Virus record (IMG/VR): IMGVR_UViG_3300030012_001663
Coordinates: 1-64,000 of that record
Direction: 5' to 3' (one strand)
Source of the DNA: a virus
Length of the DNA: 64,000 nucleotides
The notes beneath the pieces were generated by a model. It was not told the origin of the DNA. It did no database searches and saw nothing but the letters and a program-made list of their open reading frames with translations. Positions 51,001-61,293 of this stretch are shown one piece after another (positions within the stretch are counted from its first letter, which is position 1; each line of letters begins with the position of its first letter). Both the position numbers and the translations under genes were made by a program.

Positions 51001-54000
51001 TGCAACAGCGTCTGGCATAGATGCATTTGTATTTTTTATTCCTGTCACTACTTCACTGTGGTGTGCAGGCATTAAAAACTCAGAATATCTTTGTCCTGTA
51101 TATTTACCATTACTATCATATTCTTTCAATCCCATTCTTGGTTTATCAAGAACAATAACTCCTTGACCTTCTGATGCTTCTATAAGTCCAGCAAGTCCGT
51201 CCATATCTCTTGATATATCCAACACTGGTTTTTCATTACCAAATTGTTTGTGGTAAACATCTTCTCTAATAATTTCTTGTCTGTCTATATTACCGTTCTC
51301 ATCTAAAGACAATACTCTTCTATACACTTTAACACCATAACCTGACATTAAAGCAAGAGATGTTCCTGGTAATTTATCAGCCATTACACTCTTACTGAAA
51401 TATGCCATAAACAATTGCTCTGCTTTTGCAATAACATTAGGTGTGTTGAGACCATACTTCATAGAACCATCTTCATTTGTCATAAACTGTTCTATAATAT
51501 TAGAACTAGCTTGTGATGCTTTTAAAGATTCTGTTGCATACTGCAAGAAGTTATATAGATCTAACTGTAAATCAACACCAGGTTGTAATAACTCATCTGA
51601 CTTAACACCATCTAAATTATCAAAGTCAACTAGTAAGTTTCTTTTTTGTATATGACTAAGTAGTATCTTTTGTGAGTTGTTTTTATTGTACTGTTCTTTA
51701 ATGTCTTTGACAGTAAACTCAGTACCATTTATAGTAACCTTTGTATTATCTTTTTGCTCTCCTGTAATTAATGTTTTCATCTGTGTAGGAGATGTTATCT
51801 GCATTTTATTAGATGGATTTACTACCTGTAATCCCATAAAGTCTGTAGATAACTCAGTTACATTATTTTTATCTATTGCAGATGCACTAAATGCTTGGTC
51901 ATGAGTCAATACATTCTGCTTTAACATCTTAAGAGCTGAGGTAGGAGCACTGAATATAACAGTTTCATTTGCTCTTTCATACTCTTCCATTTTAATCCTC
52001 ATATTATGAAGCTCTACCTTATTAGGTTTTGGAATAGTATATTCTCCATTTTCATCTTTAAGTGAAGTAAGCTCTGGTGTTAGTGCTACAGCTGACATTT
52101 TTATGTATGTACTACCATCAAAGTATACCAGCTTCATAGAGTTCATAACATGCTGGTCAGATACATAACCTCTTGTGTCTTCTGATCCAAAGAATTGATC
52201 TGCTGTCACCTCTTCACCTGATTGTACTTGATCATGTAATTGTGCAAAACCTTTATTGAGTCTACCCATACCAAAGTTAGAATATCTAGATCCTTTGGTT
52301 GTCATATAAACTTGTGCATCTGTTTCTTCTGATAACTTATCATCTGCCTTTCTTTGATACATAGGATCATTAAATGGCAGTACGCCAAAAGAACTAAGTT
52401 TGTGATTAATACCTAACTCAGGTGCAACAAAAGGCACAGTAATATTCTTATGTGCTGCATTTTGTCCTTTACCTCTTTTTACCTGATCTACTGCATCTTT
52501 AAGAGTTCTACTCTCATCTCCAAGCAACAATTGATTGATTGCGGTAGTATTTAATTTATCATTAAAATATATCTGAGCTAAATTAAATGATGCATCTGAT
52601 CTTTTTAAATTTAATTGTTCCATTGCTAAGTCTACGTCAGCATCTAATTTTCCTGACTTGTTTACTAAACCTGTAGCTGCAACTGGAATATCTGAACCTA
52701 ATACTCTAAGCTGAGCTATTGTATCTAAAAATTCATCAAACTCATTCATTAAATTAGTTTGTACATGATTGTACAACTTACCTTTTAGTGTTGTAAGTTT
52801 CTTAACTGCATCTTCAAAAGATAGTTCTCCTTTATTTGCTATCTCTTCTAGTTCTGTTGCTACTTCTTCTGATAGATAACCTCTAGATGTAAATAGCTTA
52901 TATGCTCTACCGTTTTCATCTGAGTTATATCCTTCAATTCTATCTTGAGTAGGTTCAACAACTTCTTTTACAATTCTATTATATTCTTGTCTAAGTATAT
53001 CTACAAACTCATCTAGTACTGGTACAGCAATAGTCATATCAGAACCTGTTCCTTCAACAGCTTTGGTTACTGGTAATAGCATCATATCACCTGTATTAGA
53101 TGCTTCAAGCACTCTAATTAAAGATGGTGCAAGCGCAACCTTTTCTCCATTTACCTCTACTGTTTTGTTCTTAGAGTTACTAGTATTATATAGATAGGTA
53201 TATGCATTAATAAGATTTACTAAAAACTCTTTGGCTGTTTGTTTTCCATATGTAGTAGAATCTTGTTTAACCAAACCACCGTCTCCAATGATCTGACCTG
53301 CTTCACTTTGTTCTATACTTGCAACTCTTGAACCAGCTATTCTTAATATAGATATTTGATCTGTCTCAGATAATAAATTAAATGCATCTGATTTTAGCAA
53401 GTAGTTATTAGGATATTTCTCTTTAAGCTCTGCAATAAAATCACCATCATTCATTTGTACAGCCATCTTACTGTGGAATGTTGGTAACTGATGTAAGTAA
53501 ACCTGGTTACCATCAGCATTTATATATGTACTAGCACCTACATTCTCATCAAACTGCTCATTTGCTATAGCCATTCTAATAAGTCTAGACTCCATGCCTT
53601 CAACACCTTTGTCAAAAATGTTACCTGACTTATCTTCTTTTAATGTAGCACTACTAACAATATCTCTAAATGTAACAAAGTCTTTAGATGACAATGGTTC
53701 TACATTTTGATATTGTTTTATAAATGTCTTTTGTGCTTTTGTAGGTTCTAGAATAGCTTTGCCTTCATTTGCCACAAGCATGCTGTACTTAATATATCCT
53801 GTGCTAAGTAGTATACCTGTACTATTGTATAACTTTTCTCTAATAATCTCTGCCTCTTTAGATAAAGCTTTTTCAGAAATAGACTTTCTGCTTCTTGAAA
53901 GTTTACCTATTGCATAGTCAAACGTTTGTGTTGCTTGGCTCTTGCTAGATGCATTTCTTTTAATCTCATTTAGTTTTACATCATAAGCTGCTGACCATAT

Positions 54001-57000
54001 ATTTATCTGTGATCTTGCAGCATCTCTTGAAGCAGCATCATATAAATAAGTTTTATTATTAGCCGGGTCTTTCTGTACAAATAGGTAGTTAAACCTGGAG
54101 TTTTGGAAAGACTTAATAACCTGTATCAAGAATGCAGGATTATTAACTTGTACTGGCATTTGTTTATTATCAACAAGCATTTGTACATCTTCTTGACTCA
54201 TACCAGCATCATTAAATAATCTATCAACAAATGCTTTTGTGTGCATATTGTCTTGGCCATAATTATATAATGCAAGTAATATGTCTTCTGGTGTATTAAG
54301 ATTCTTCACTGCTTTTAATGCACCATTATATACTCTATCTACATCTACTGGAACAATTAATCTTGCCCCTTCTTTTGTTACTTCACCTCCTACACCAATA
54401 GTTTGATCAACTATAAATTCATTACCAAATATATCTGTGTCTTCTACAGTAATAGTACCTATGTATTGTTTAATTTGTGTAGGTATATTAGAAGCACCAC
54501 CAATCAAACTAGCATCTTTATCCCACTCACTTACATCACGTAGCCCTAAGTTTTCTTCAATAACTTCATTTATATCTGCCTTCTTATCATACTGTAAGTC
54601 ATAAAACTCTAATTGTTTTCTCACAGCTTGTATAATAGGGAATGAGCCAGGAGACTCTTCAAACATTAATGCTGTATTTATTTCTACAAGTTGGTCATAC
54701 AATTCATCAGATAATTCATTATATCTAGTTTGTTCTGGATCATAAAGCTCATAGTATTCATCATACATTTGATCTTCAACAGCCTGTAAAGTCATTTTAG
54801 GATTCTTTTCTTTTATTTGTAAGAATCTTGCCGCCATACTGCTGACTAGGAAAGTAGATATATTAGGATCAAGATATTCAAAATCTACAGTTCTTTCTCC
54901 TGCTATTTCTTTTATAGGTAAAAGTTTATATGCATCCAGAGTAACACCCTGATTAATCAACTCATCTGTATAAAGGTTATCTGTAGTACCTCTAGATCTA
55001 AACTTACCTGCATCAATTGATTCATACAAGCTTTGTAGTTCATTTTTAGAATACTTACCAAATACAGATTTTATCCATGCAATAAATCTGTTAAACAAAG
55101 ATTTAATAAATGATGCTGTCTGAGTATCTTTTGGATTCTTTTTAAATAACTCAAACTGATCTGCCATATACTCTTCAAAGAACTCTTGCTCTAATCTCTT
55201 ACGTGACATAGAACCATAGAGATCTGCAGAGTTTTTAAACTTCTGTATTTCTGTTTCAAAGTTCTTACCTTCTGATCTTAGTTTTGCTCTAAGTTCTTTT
55301 TCTGCTAAAGCTAAGTATTGTTTCTGCTCTTCTGGTGATAGTAACATTCTAAATACTGCATGGAAAGCTTCATGGTATCTAAACCCATGATCACCAACGT
55401 ATATAGTTCCGTTGATGTCTAAACCTCCTGCAAGAGAATCAAGAGCTAAAACAAATTTACCAACAGTGACTCCGTTTTCTTTTAGTCTGTTACCTACTTC
55501 ATTAATATCTTTTATAGTAATAAAGTTAGGTAGATTGTTTTCTGCCCATGACAAGAATGAATCAATCTTTTCAGTTTCTACTTCTGCAAACTCTGCAGGT
55601 AGTATTTTGTATGCACTAGAATTATTTAATTTTTTTCTAGCATTATCCACTTCTTTTTGTAAGCTTTGGTACTCTGTATTTTCATCAAGTGCTTTCTTTC
55701 TAGGTACACCGTCTTCTTTTGCCTGCTCATATATAGCTTTCTTAAGAGCATTGGCCTGTGCTTGTAGTTTATTAAACTCTTCTATCTGCTCTTGTCTTTC
55801 AGATACTTGTTCTGACTTAGCCGCTATTTCATCAAGCTTACCTATGTTAAGAGTTTCTTCCTTCTTAGTAGTCTCTTCTTTAACAACCTTTGTACTTATG
55901 ATCTTGTCTTTATCAGCCTGTGTAGAGTCAACAGAAAAATGTAATTTTCTTTTTGGTTGTCTAAACTGTATAGTAGTATTAGTTTGATCTAATATCTCAT
56001 CTACCGTAGCTGTTTCTGATATAGGCTCCTTAAAGCTTTCAGCACTAAGTGTATTATTTGGATTAACTTTATTGTATTCTGTAATTAAACTTGCAAGAAC
56101 ATCTGTTGCACCTGTCTCACCAATTGCACCATCTATAAGTTTTTGTATAGCATTTGCTTTGATCTCAACCTTTTTACCACCCATCATGTCTAATGTAATA
56201 GACCCATAAGGTGTAACCTGTACAGCTATTTGTGTACCTGCTTTACCAGCTAGATAGTAATCTGCCTTAATTTCTTTATTCCAATCTGTATTATAAGAAT
56301 TAGATTTTACTTTACCTTTTTTATCTACATTTGATTTAGCTGTATCTAATGCTCTTTGTATAATTGTTTTAACAAAGTACTCTTGTATATCTTCTTTTGG
56401 ATTTAGATTAAGTGGTGCTAGTTTAATAGTACCATCTGGTCTCTTCATCACTGCAGTGTAACCAGTTCTTAATGCTATCTTATATAAGTTATTATCCTTA
56501 AGATCTTTAACAACCTTATCATACAATGCTTGTGCTGCGTCAGAACCTTTTTCCAAACTACTCTCAAATGTTACAACTTGTTTGCCATTTACAGTTCTTC
56601 TAATTAATACAAACTTATTACCATCATAGGTATTGTTTTCTATTTCATTTACACTAACAGCTGGACCATTGTAATCAAAGCTTTCTCCTTGTATCTTTAT
56701 ATTAAGACCAAGATCTTTTAGTTCTGATATAGATACTGATGATTTACCATCTGCAAATAATTTATCAAATATTCTTACAACACTTCTAGAAGAGTTAAAC
56801 TCACTTAAGATGTGGTTTCTATCTGCAAAGCCTTCAAACATATACTCTAAAGAAGACAAAGGATTATCATTGATGCTAAGTCTCTTGTTATCTTGATTTA
56901 CAAACAAGTATTGTCTATTAGGCATATACGCAACTGGTTGTCCTTCATAGGTTAGAGTAATAGTATACTTCTCATTTACTTTCTTTATAAATGGATTCTC

Positions 57001-60000
57001 TAGTTTATCACCTATCTTCCAGCCTTTCTCTGGGACACTAACTGCAGGATTCTGTCCTATAGTTATTTCTAGATCATTGATATCTATTACATCAATAAGA
57101 TCTCTAAATCTTTTCTCAGCATCTTCTTTTGACTCACCGTCATTTCTATGAGCATATATACCAGTTAGTTCTCCTGGTCTTACTTTGCTATAGTTAGCTT
57201 TATTTTCAATAATCTTTTCTCTAAAGTTTACTTTGTCTTTAGTGTAGAGTTTAGCAAAGCCTACTTCTTGTACTAAAATGCTATCATCTCTCTTAGCATT
57301 AAAAGGTAGTAATGATATCTTGTTACCATCTACAAGACTTGTTGGTGATCCTAATATATAGAATCCTTGCCCTACAGAATTATAAACTACATCTCCTTCT
57401 TTTAGTTCTACACCATCAAAGACATATGTAGAAGTATCAGAGCCTTGTTTCATCAATGTCTTCCAATCAGCATGTGCTTTAGTCTGGCTTGTATAGACAC
57501 CAATGCTATTTAAATTTGCTTTTGTAAACATATAACCAGGCAATGACTTACCAAAGTTATCTGTAATTCTATAAGTTTTTTCTTTCTTACCGTTTACTTC
57601 TGTAGTAACCTCTAGTATATTAATACCGGGTCCTTTTTGTACCCACTTTCTTGTTGGACTTTGTACTGTATCTAAACCTTCTTGACTCAAGTCTTGCTCT
57701 ACTACATCTGCAATATTAACTGCACCTTTTGCTAAAATAGTTCTTACACCAACTTTACTAGAGTTTTGTGTTAACCATTCACCAAACTTGCTTTCATCTA
57801 CAGCTTCTTCTGTTGGTAAAGTTTCCATCCACATATTTCTAAGCTCTTGTAATGCATAGAATGCTTTTCTTGTAGACGCTAGATTTAACCACTCAGTTTC
57901 ACTTATAGGCTGCTCACCAGTATTCAGGGTGTTAACTTTATACTTATCATATAACTTAGTTAAAGAAGACTCAAGACTACCTTGTATCTCATCCTTTTTT
58001 ATTGGTGGAAGTTTTGATTCTTGTGCATCAATATTTTCAAAGGTTTGGGTGTCTTGAATTTCAGCTGCTTCCACATCAGGTTCAGCATTTTCTTCTTGAA
58101 CATCTTCTTCTGTTTGAGCTTGCTGCTTGTATACTGATATGGCGTCCTGGATTTTTGCATACTTATCTGGATTTGTTTCTTCTGTAACTTGACCAGCTTC
58201 ATCTTCAAAGTATTTTAATACAGATGCATCACCTGTAGTTAAGAAGTGCATTGCTGTTTGAGGATCAAGTACAACACCTAATTTATTCAGTTGGTTTAAT
58301 AATGTATTCTTTTCTACATCATTAACAGATGCTTTAATAATTTTTCTGAATGTCTTTCTGCTATTCTTAAATATGTTAGCCATTATAGGCTCTATTCTTT
58401 CTGCTAGTTTATCTAGATTATCTGGATCTCTTAATATCTCAATTGCTTTGTCATAAGCTCTTGTTCTTTCTTTAAGAGTACCATAATCAAGAAGTAATCT
58501 TAATGCCCTATCAACAGCTTCAGTATTTTTAAATGTACCTTTTTCTTCTGCTAATACATTAATATAATCTAAAAATGCTTTTCTTACTTTAACTATATTT
58601 TTTTTGCTTCTGCTAAACCTATCACCTTTTTTTGTTTGGTTCTCAGGTGCTGTAATTACATCATAGTAGTTCTGTAAAGCTTTAACTTTTTTCTTTTTGT
58701 TAGCTATATCTGTTCTAAAGTTACCTTTTGTATCTTTAAGAGTTTGTATTTCTTGCTCTAGTAAACTTATTTCTTTTTGTATTGTAGGTGCATCAGCAAG
58801 TACTTGTATATCATTAGCAGCACCTTCTGTAGCAAATATAGGTTCTGTTGCTAATTCATTATAAATACTAGTAGATCTTTCTAAAGCTCTTTGGAAACCA
58901 TCTTCAGTAAATAAATTCAAAAATCTAGCATGCTCATATGCTCTCCACTTAATCAATTCAAGAGTGTGCTCACGTGTACCTTTCTTAAACTTTTCTGGAT
59001 TATATTTATTTTGATATTTATTTTTGTGGTTTCTATATCTTTTCTCTTGCTTCTCTATTCTATTGATAAGATTATTTAGTCTTTCTCTACGTTTACCCGG
59101 TGTTTCTTCTTTAGCTCCTTCAGGGAAAGCTTCTATAAGTTCCTCATCAGATAACTGAGCAAGATCTCTTAATGCATCTGTGTAAAAATGAGTTCTACCA
59201 TTATCAAATAATGTCATAGAGTGTTGGAACTGTGCAAAATCTTTTGCGTCAAAGAAACCAAGAGGATCTCCTTCATAGTTGTATACATCCATTTCTTTGC
59301 TGGTATCATGCTGTACTGCAAAGTTTAATTTGTCTGGATTAAACTGACCATCAGGACTATCTAGCATTTCATTATAACCTTTGTTATACTGTTCTACTAG
59401 TTTCTCTATGTATTCAGTCTTTTGTTTTTGGTATTCCTGAAACTGTGCTTTGTTTACAAAACGGTTATACATATTAGGCATACCCTGAAATAAAATTCTT
59501 TGAGGTCCTTGTACTAATCCACCCATTAAGAAACCATGCATAAATGTTTCAAAACCTCTTGCTGACATTTGACTATCTACAGCTGAAGCAAACGCATGAT
59601 CCATTGCTTGATGATGTCCTGCAGATGGATGTTCTAGTATTTGAGAATAAAAGTCTTTCGTACCAACAGCAACTGCTTCTTGATAAACTTCTTGAAAACC
59701 TTCTGCAAAGTTAGCTGCAAAGTATCTTATAGCACCATGAGCACCTGCTCTAGCAGTACCACCTACTGTCCAAGACTTAATTCTTTTCATAGAAGGTAGA
59801 CCAAGCCACCCTTCTCCTACATCTTCAAAAACATCTCTAGATGCTTTACCTACTGCATCTCTTAATGGTTTAGTTCTTAGTATCCTTCTACCATAGTTAG
59901 TAAGTTGCTCATTAAATATTCTACCTAATGAACCACCTCTACCACTTAATGCTTTTTGTAATACAAATTTATTTGTAAGCCATATAAATGGAGCATTTAA

Positions 60001-61287
60001 TCGTAATGTGCTATATGCAGCTTTTGATGCATTCTCATGAACTTCTTGAAATTCTTCAGGAGTCAAATCTCTACCTAATTCATTAGACTTAATAGCATAT
60101 GCATTACCAAGTTGGTTTCCATATACCATACCAGCTTCCATTTTACCTTCTGCTATAGCTAAATTTAATGCTCTTATATCCCTATAAAATCCTCCAAATA
60201 GTAATGATGCTTTACCTATATTACCAAGACCTTGAGCAGCTACTTTAGTACTATTGAGTTCTTTAAGAGCTCTCATTGTATCAGTGAATAAGAATTGACC
60301 AACTGTAGATTCACCGGTTCTTATAGCATTCCACCAACTTCTTGCATGATCAACCCTGTTAAGACCACTTAGCATTCTTTGAGTAGCTTTTGCTGTCTTA
60401 TATATATTAAAAGTATTACCTATGGCTTTAGCTCCTCTATATAGATTTCTACCAGTACCCGCAACAAATGCACCTATACCAGTTGGAGCACCTACACCAG
60501 TCATTGTTACAGCTGCTGATCCCATAGCAAGAGCTAGTTCTTCTGCTGCTATAGATCCTATAATACCAAATGTATAAGCACTATTTAAAAGAAAATTATT
60601 AGCACTAGCACCAAAACCATCTCTAGAACTAGAGCCTATTCTCATACCTTGTTCCATAGCCATAGCACCTTCAATATCAGGGTCTCCTAGGTCACCAGAA
60701 AAATAATCACCTATTGCTCTATATCCACTAAAAAATGCTGAGCCAAACAAACCTCCAAACTGTCCCCACATTCTACTTCTGTCATCAGATAAAGAACTAT
60801 TTGCATTATAAATTTCTTCCATATCTATTCTATAGGGTGTAAATCCTATAGCTGCAAACTTTGGGTGTTCATAGTATCTGTCAAATCCTGTATCTGCTAC
60901 ACTAAACCTAAATGGCTTCTGAGTCTTAAAAGGACCTGGCTCACCAGGTAATTCTATATTATGTTTCTTTAGAAGTGCTGCCGGGTTACGGCTTTCAAAC
61001 TTTAACTTATCTGTAATAGAAGGTTGTTTACCTAAGACATTAAGTCCTTCAGGCATAAAGAAAGCATTAGCCTTTGCTTCTTGAGCAAACTCTGCTTGTC
61101 TTGCTTCATCTAAAAAATCATTTACTGGAATATCACCCAAGGGTATTTTAAACACATCACTAATAGGTAAATGTGAAAGATTATCTACACTGTTCAAACC
61201 TAACTGTGTATTTATAGGATTAGGTGCTAGAACTGACTCTGTCTCCCTTGGTGATGGAACAGAGGTTATGTTTCTTTCTTCTGCCAT
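48007..61287 (-). CDS. Giant crAss-like virion RNA polymerase fusion, 4426 aa
   Basis: The largest gene of the window. Order: N-terminal segment with hydrophobic stretches (residues ~180-300, membrane-active ejection type), long coiled-coil region (~700-1000), a zincin helix HEAFHAVFR (H1972-E-A-F-H1976), then a polymerase part containing ISGADFDIDKLY with D3474, D3476, D3478. D-x-D-x-D is the metal-binding motif of double-psi barrel RNA polymerases, as in crAss-like virion RNAP (phi14:2 gp66-type). It is likely packaged and ejected to transcribe early genes. At 4426 aa it is about twice the ~2200 aa I recall for gp66, suggesting fusion with a neighbour virion protein. Confidence 0.85.
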   Translation of the reverse strand: MAEERNITSVPSPRETESVLAPNPINTQLGLNSVDNLSHLPISDVFKIPLGDIPVNDFLDEARQAEFAQEAKANAFFMPEGLNVLGKQPSITDKLKFESRNPAALLKKHNIELPGEPGPFKTQKPFRFSVADTGFDRYYEHPKFAAIGFTPYRIDMEEIYNANSSLSDDRSRMWGQFGGLFGSAFFSGYRAIGDYFSGDLGDPDIEGAMAMEQGMRIGSSSRDGFGASANNFLLNSAYTFGIIGSIAAEELALAMGSAAVTMTGVGAPTGIGAFVAGTGRNLYRGAKAIGNTFNIYKTAKATQRMLSGLNRVDHARSWWNAIRTGESTVGQFLFTDTMRALKELNSTKVAAQGLGNIGKASLLFGGFYRDIRALNLAIAEGKMEAGMVYGNQLGNAYAIKSNELGRDLTPEEFQEVHENASKAAYSTLRLNAPFIWLTNKFVLQKALSGRGGSLGRIFNEQLTNYGRRILRTKPLRDAVGKASRDVFEDVGEGWLGLPSMKRIKSWTVGGTARAGAHGAIRYFAANFAEGFQEVYQEAVAVGTKDFYSQILEHPSAGHHQAMDHAFASAVDSQMSARGFETFMHGFLMGGLVQGPQRILFQGMPNMYNRFVNKAQFQEYQKQKTEYIEKLVEQYNKGYNEMLDSPDGQFNPDKLNFAVQHDTSKEMDVYNYEGDPLGFFDAKDFAQFQHSMTLFDNGRTHFYTDALRDLAQLSDEELIEAFPEGAKEETPGKRRERLNNLINRIEKQEKRYRNHKNKYQNKYNPEKFKKGTREHTLELIKWRAYEHARFLNLFTEDGFQRALERSTSIYNELATEPIFATEGAANDIQVLADAPTIQKEISLLEQEIQTLKDTKGNFRTDIANKKKKVKALQNYYDVITAPENQTKKGDRFSRSKKNIVKVRKAFLDYINVLAEEKGTFKNTEAVDRALRLLLDYGTLKERTRAYDKAIEILRDPDNLDKLAERIEPIMANIFKNSRKTFRKIIKASVNDVEKNTLLNQLNKLGVVLDPQTAMHFLTTGDASVLKYFEDEAGQVTEETNPDKYAKIQDAISVYKQQAQTEEDVQEENAEPDVEAAEIQDTQTFENIDAQESKLPPIKKDEIQGSLESSLTKLYDKYKVNTLNTGEQPISETEWLNLASTRKAFYALQELRNMWMETLPTEEAVDESKFGEWLTQNSSKVGVRTILAKGAVNIADVVEQDLSQEGLDTVQSPTRKWVQKGPGINILEVTTEVNGKKEKTYRITDNFGKSLPGYMFTKANLNSIGVYTSQTKAHADWKTLMKQGSDTSTYVFDGVELKEGDVVYNSVGQGFYILGSPTSLVDGNKISLLPFNAKRDDSILVQEVGFAKLYTKDKVNFREKIIENKANYSKVRPGELTGIYAHRNDGESKEDAEKRFRDLIDVIDINDLEITIGQNPAVSVPEKGWKIGDKLENPFIKKVNEKYTITLTYEGQPVAYMPNRQYLFVNQDNKRLSINDNPLSSLEYMFEGFADRNHILSEFNSSRSVVRIFDKLFADGKSSVSISELKDLGLNIKIQGESFDYNGPAVSVNEIENNTYDGNKFVLIRRTVNGKQVVTFESSLEKGSDAAQALYDKVVKDLKDNNLYKIALRTGYTAVMKRPDGTIKLAPLNLNPKEDIQEYFVKTIIQRALDTAKSNVDKKGKVKSNSYNTDWNKEIKADYYLAGKAGTQIAVQVTPYGSITLDMMGGKKVEIKANAIQKLIDGAIGETGATDVLASLITEYNKVNPNNTLSAESFKEPISETATVDEILDQTNTTIQFRQPKRKLHFSVDSTQADKDKIISTKVVKEETTKKEETLNIGKLDEIAAKSEQVSERQEQIEEFNKLQAQANALKKAIYEQAKEDGVPRKKALDENTEYQSLQKEVDNARKKLNNSSAYKILPAEFAEVETEKIDSFLSWAENNLPNFITIKDINEVGNRLKENGVTVGKFVLALDSLAGGLDINGTIYVGDHGFRYHEAFHAVFRMLLSPEEQKQYLALAEKELRAKLRSEGKNFETEIQKFKNSADLYGSMSRKRLEQEFFEEYMADQFELFKKNPKDTQTASFIKSLFNRFIAWIKSVFGKYSKNELQSLYESIDAGKFRSRGTTDNLYTDELINQGVTLDAYKLLPIKEIAGERTVDFEYLDPNISTFLVSSMAARFLQIKEKNPKMTLQAVEDQMYDEYYELYDPEQTRYNELSDELYDQLVEINTALMFEESPGSFPIIQAVRKQLEFYDLQYDKKADINEVIEENLGLRDVSEWDKDASLIGGASNIPTQIKQYIGTITVEDTDIFGNEFIVDQTIGVGGEVTKEGARLIVPVDVDRVYNGALKAVKNLNTPEDILLALYNYGQDNMHTKAFVDRLFNDAGMSQEDVQMLVDNKQMPVQVNNPAFLIQVIKSFQNSRFNYLFVQKDPANNKTYLYDAASRDAARSQINIWSAAYDVKLNEIKRNASSKSQATQTFDYAIGKLSRSRKSISEKALSKEAEIIREKLYNSTGILLSTGYIKYSMLVANEGKAILEPTKAQKTFIKQYQNVEPLSSKDFVTFRDIVSSATLKEDKSGNIFDKGVEGMESRLIRMAIANEQFDENVGASTYINADGNQVYLHQLPTFHSKMAVQMNDGDFIAELKEKYPNNYLLKSDAFNLLSETDQISILRIAGSRVASIEQSEAGQIIGDGGLVKQDSTTYGKQTAKEFLVNLINAYTYLYNTSNSKNKTVEVNGEKVALAPSLIRVLEASNTGDMMLLPVTKAVEGTGSDMTIAVPVLDEFVDILRQEYNRIVKEVVEPTQDRIEGYNSDENGRAYKLFTSRGYLSEEVATELEEIANKGELSFEDAVKKLTTLKGKLYNHVQTNLMNEFDEFLDTIAQLRVLGSDIPVAATGLVNKSGKLDADVDLAMEQLNLKRSDASFNLAQIYFNDKLNTTAINQLLLGDESRTLKDAVDQVKRGKGQNAAHKNITVPFVAPELGINHKLSSFGVLPFNDPMYQRKADDKLSEETDAQVYMTTKGSRYSNFGMGRLNKGFAQLHDQVQSGEEVTADQFFGSEDTRGYVSDQHVMNSMKLVYFDGSTYIKMSAVALTPELTSLKDENGEYTIPKPNKVELHNMRIKMEEYERANETVIFSAPTSALKMLKQNVLTHDQAFSASAIDKNNVTELSTDFMGLQVVNPSNKMQITSPTQMKTLITGEQKDNTKVTINGTEFTVKDIKEQYNKNNSQKILLSHIQKRNLLVDFDNLDGVKSDELLQPGVDLQLDLYNFLQYATESLKASQASSNIIEQFMTNEDGSMKYGLNTPNVIAKAEQLFMAYFSKSVMADKLPGTSLALMSGYGVKVYRRVLSLDENGNIDRQEIIREDVYHKQFGNEKPVLDISRDMDGLAGLIEASEGQGVIVLDKPRMGLKEYDSNGKYTGQRYSEFLMPAHHSEVVTGIKNTNASMPDAVAKAYGVRIPSQDNHSAINLKLIDFLPTYLGSTAVFPVDLLEISGADFDIDKLYTHFKEFYQKGNEFVEYGTNGYADYVEYVNSKIKARGKNIYKEALDKRNKGSETIKLDDDNTAIGRTSGLELDSIKALKMLGMPITLEQYNTYVETYGEPYAGALSNKDLDYKFALLGNDFVTTPRNIDGKNNVAISYEGTGLTRLTEIRKSLEVDAPEFAKRTADVKTDVNSLLGKTLSFKNNKEGADSIGVVVKPNLYYSLFAEFGIKLDPQYHFSINNSTFKTFGVDYVLENNRQNKKGDRIQYILSELITAMTDNAKERLASKLGLNKTALGYVTTMVSLGVPLETSIYFVNNPEVVALIEEGVSDFNINARIRELKAKPAKVTDGVLLKALNDKDVTKSQTVGILRVLQKVNTITNHSINATALINLMQGHGKNLADIVGKESAASQLGLGLTNKEFKQHRIKGGKTVPFDVRKIFEGDSFHATNYKIHKEFKDVLLPNILMTHSTDFKVMLATLGFNTKQLRENDIRKISTDLLSFLTITAYRNQLLNTEAKIGSGSLSNTMIYPNSITDENINVVVDRLKKLYKDEDNYFLDFFVYNRSFKDANNNTGLNTAVSNTFARLSDNQKIKLQNGFAKIYGEVNTKEDAIHILHYVMVKDGLQFAEGSLLEALTPFVMDRFIQNSEVVAKEFLSQKNDPNRVIDVFGKSIQELTKEFVEGYLKSSSSQSFVKTLYTPPSGSNVISINDKGLTIDFAAEGARASDLQAFEITPNGYIAPMYLRINKVLYELEDTGDRQDINIVNKKTNYLIVNSTGSTSQNGIGFMFDTVEFTRPTGKTIFETVVEKNKENDLEDFERAAGINDPNYFSGAEDISFDGVNVQVNNTNISKFVSKLTKAQATALERAEQQIEGVEEFETGTAVEDDVETPSKLKAMLKPKRSEMDVEKMTNYWNENIGPFNDRLAILADKEDINSFDDFLKKRKNLKFGISDDAFLENIKCTLKI

Positions 61288-61293
61288 CTTATG

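Noticed and set aside
55412-55987. 191-codon open frame on the plus strand inside the RNAP gene
   Set aside because: Ser/Leu-rich shadow of the giant minus-strand gene; no start context or family.
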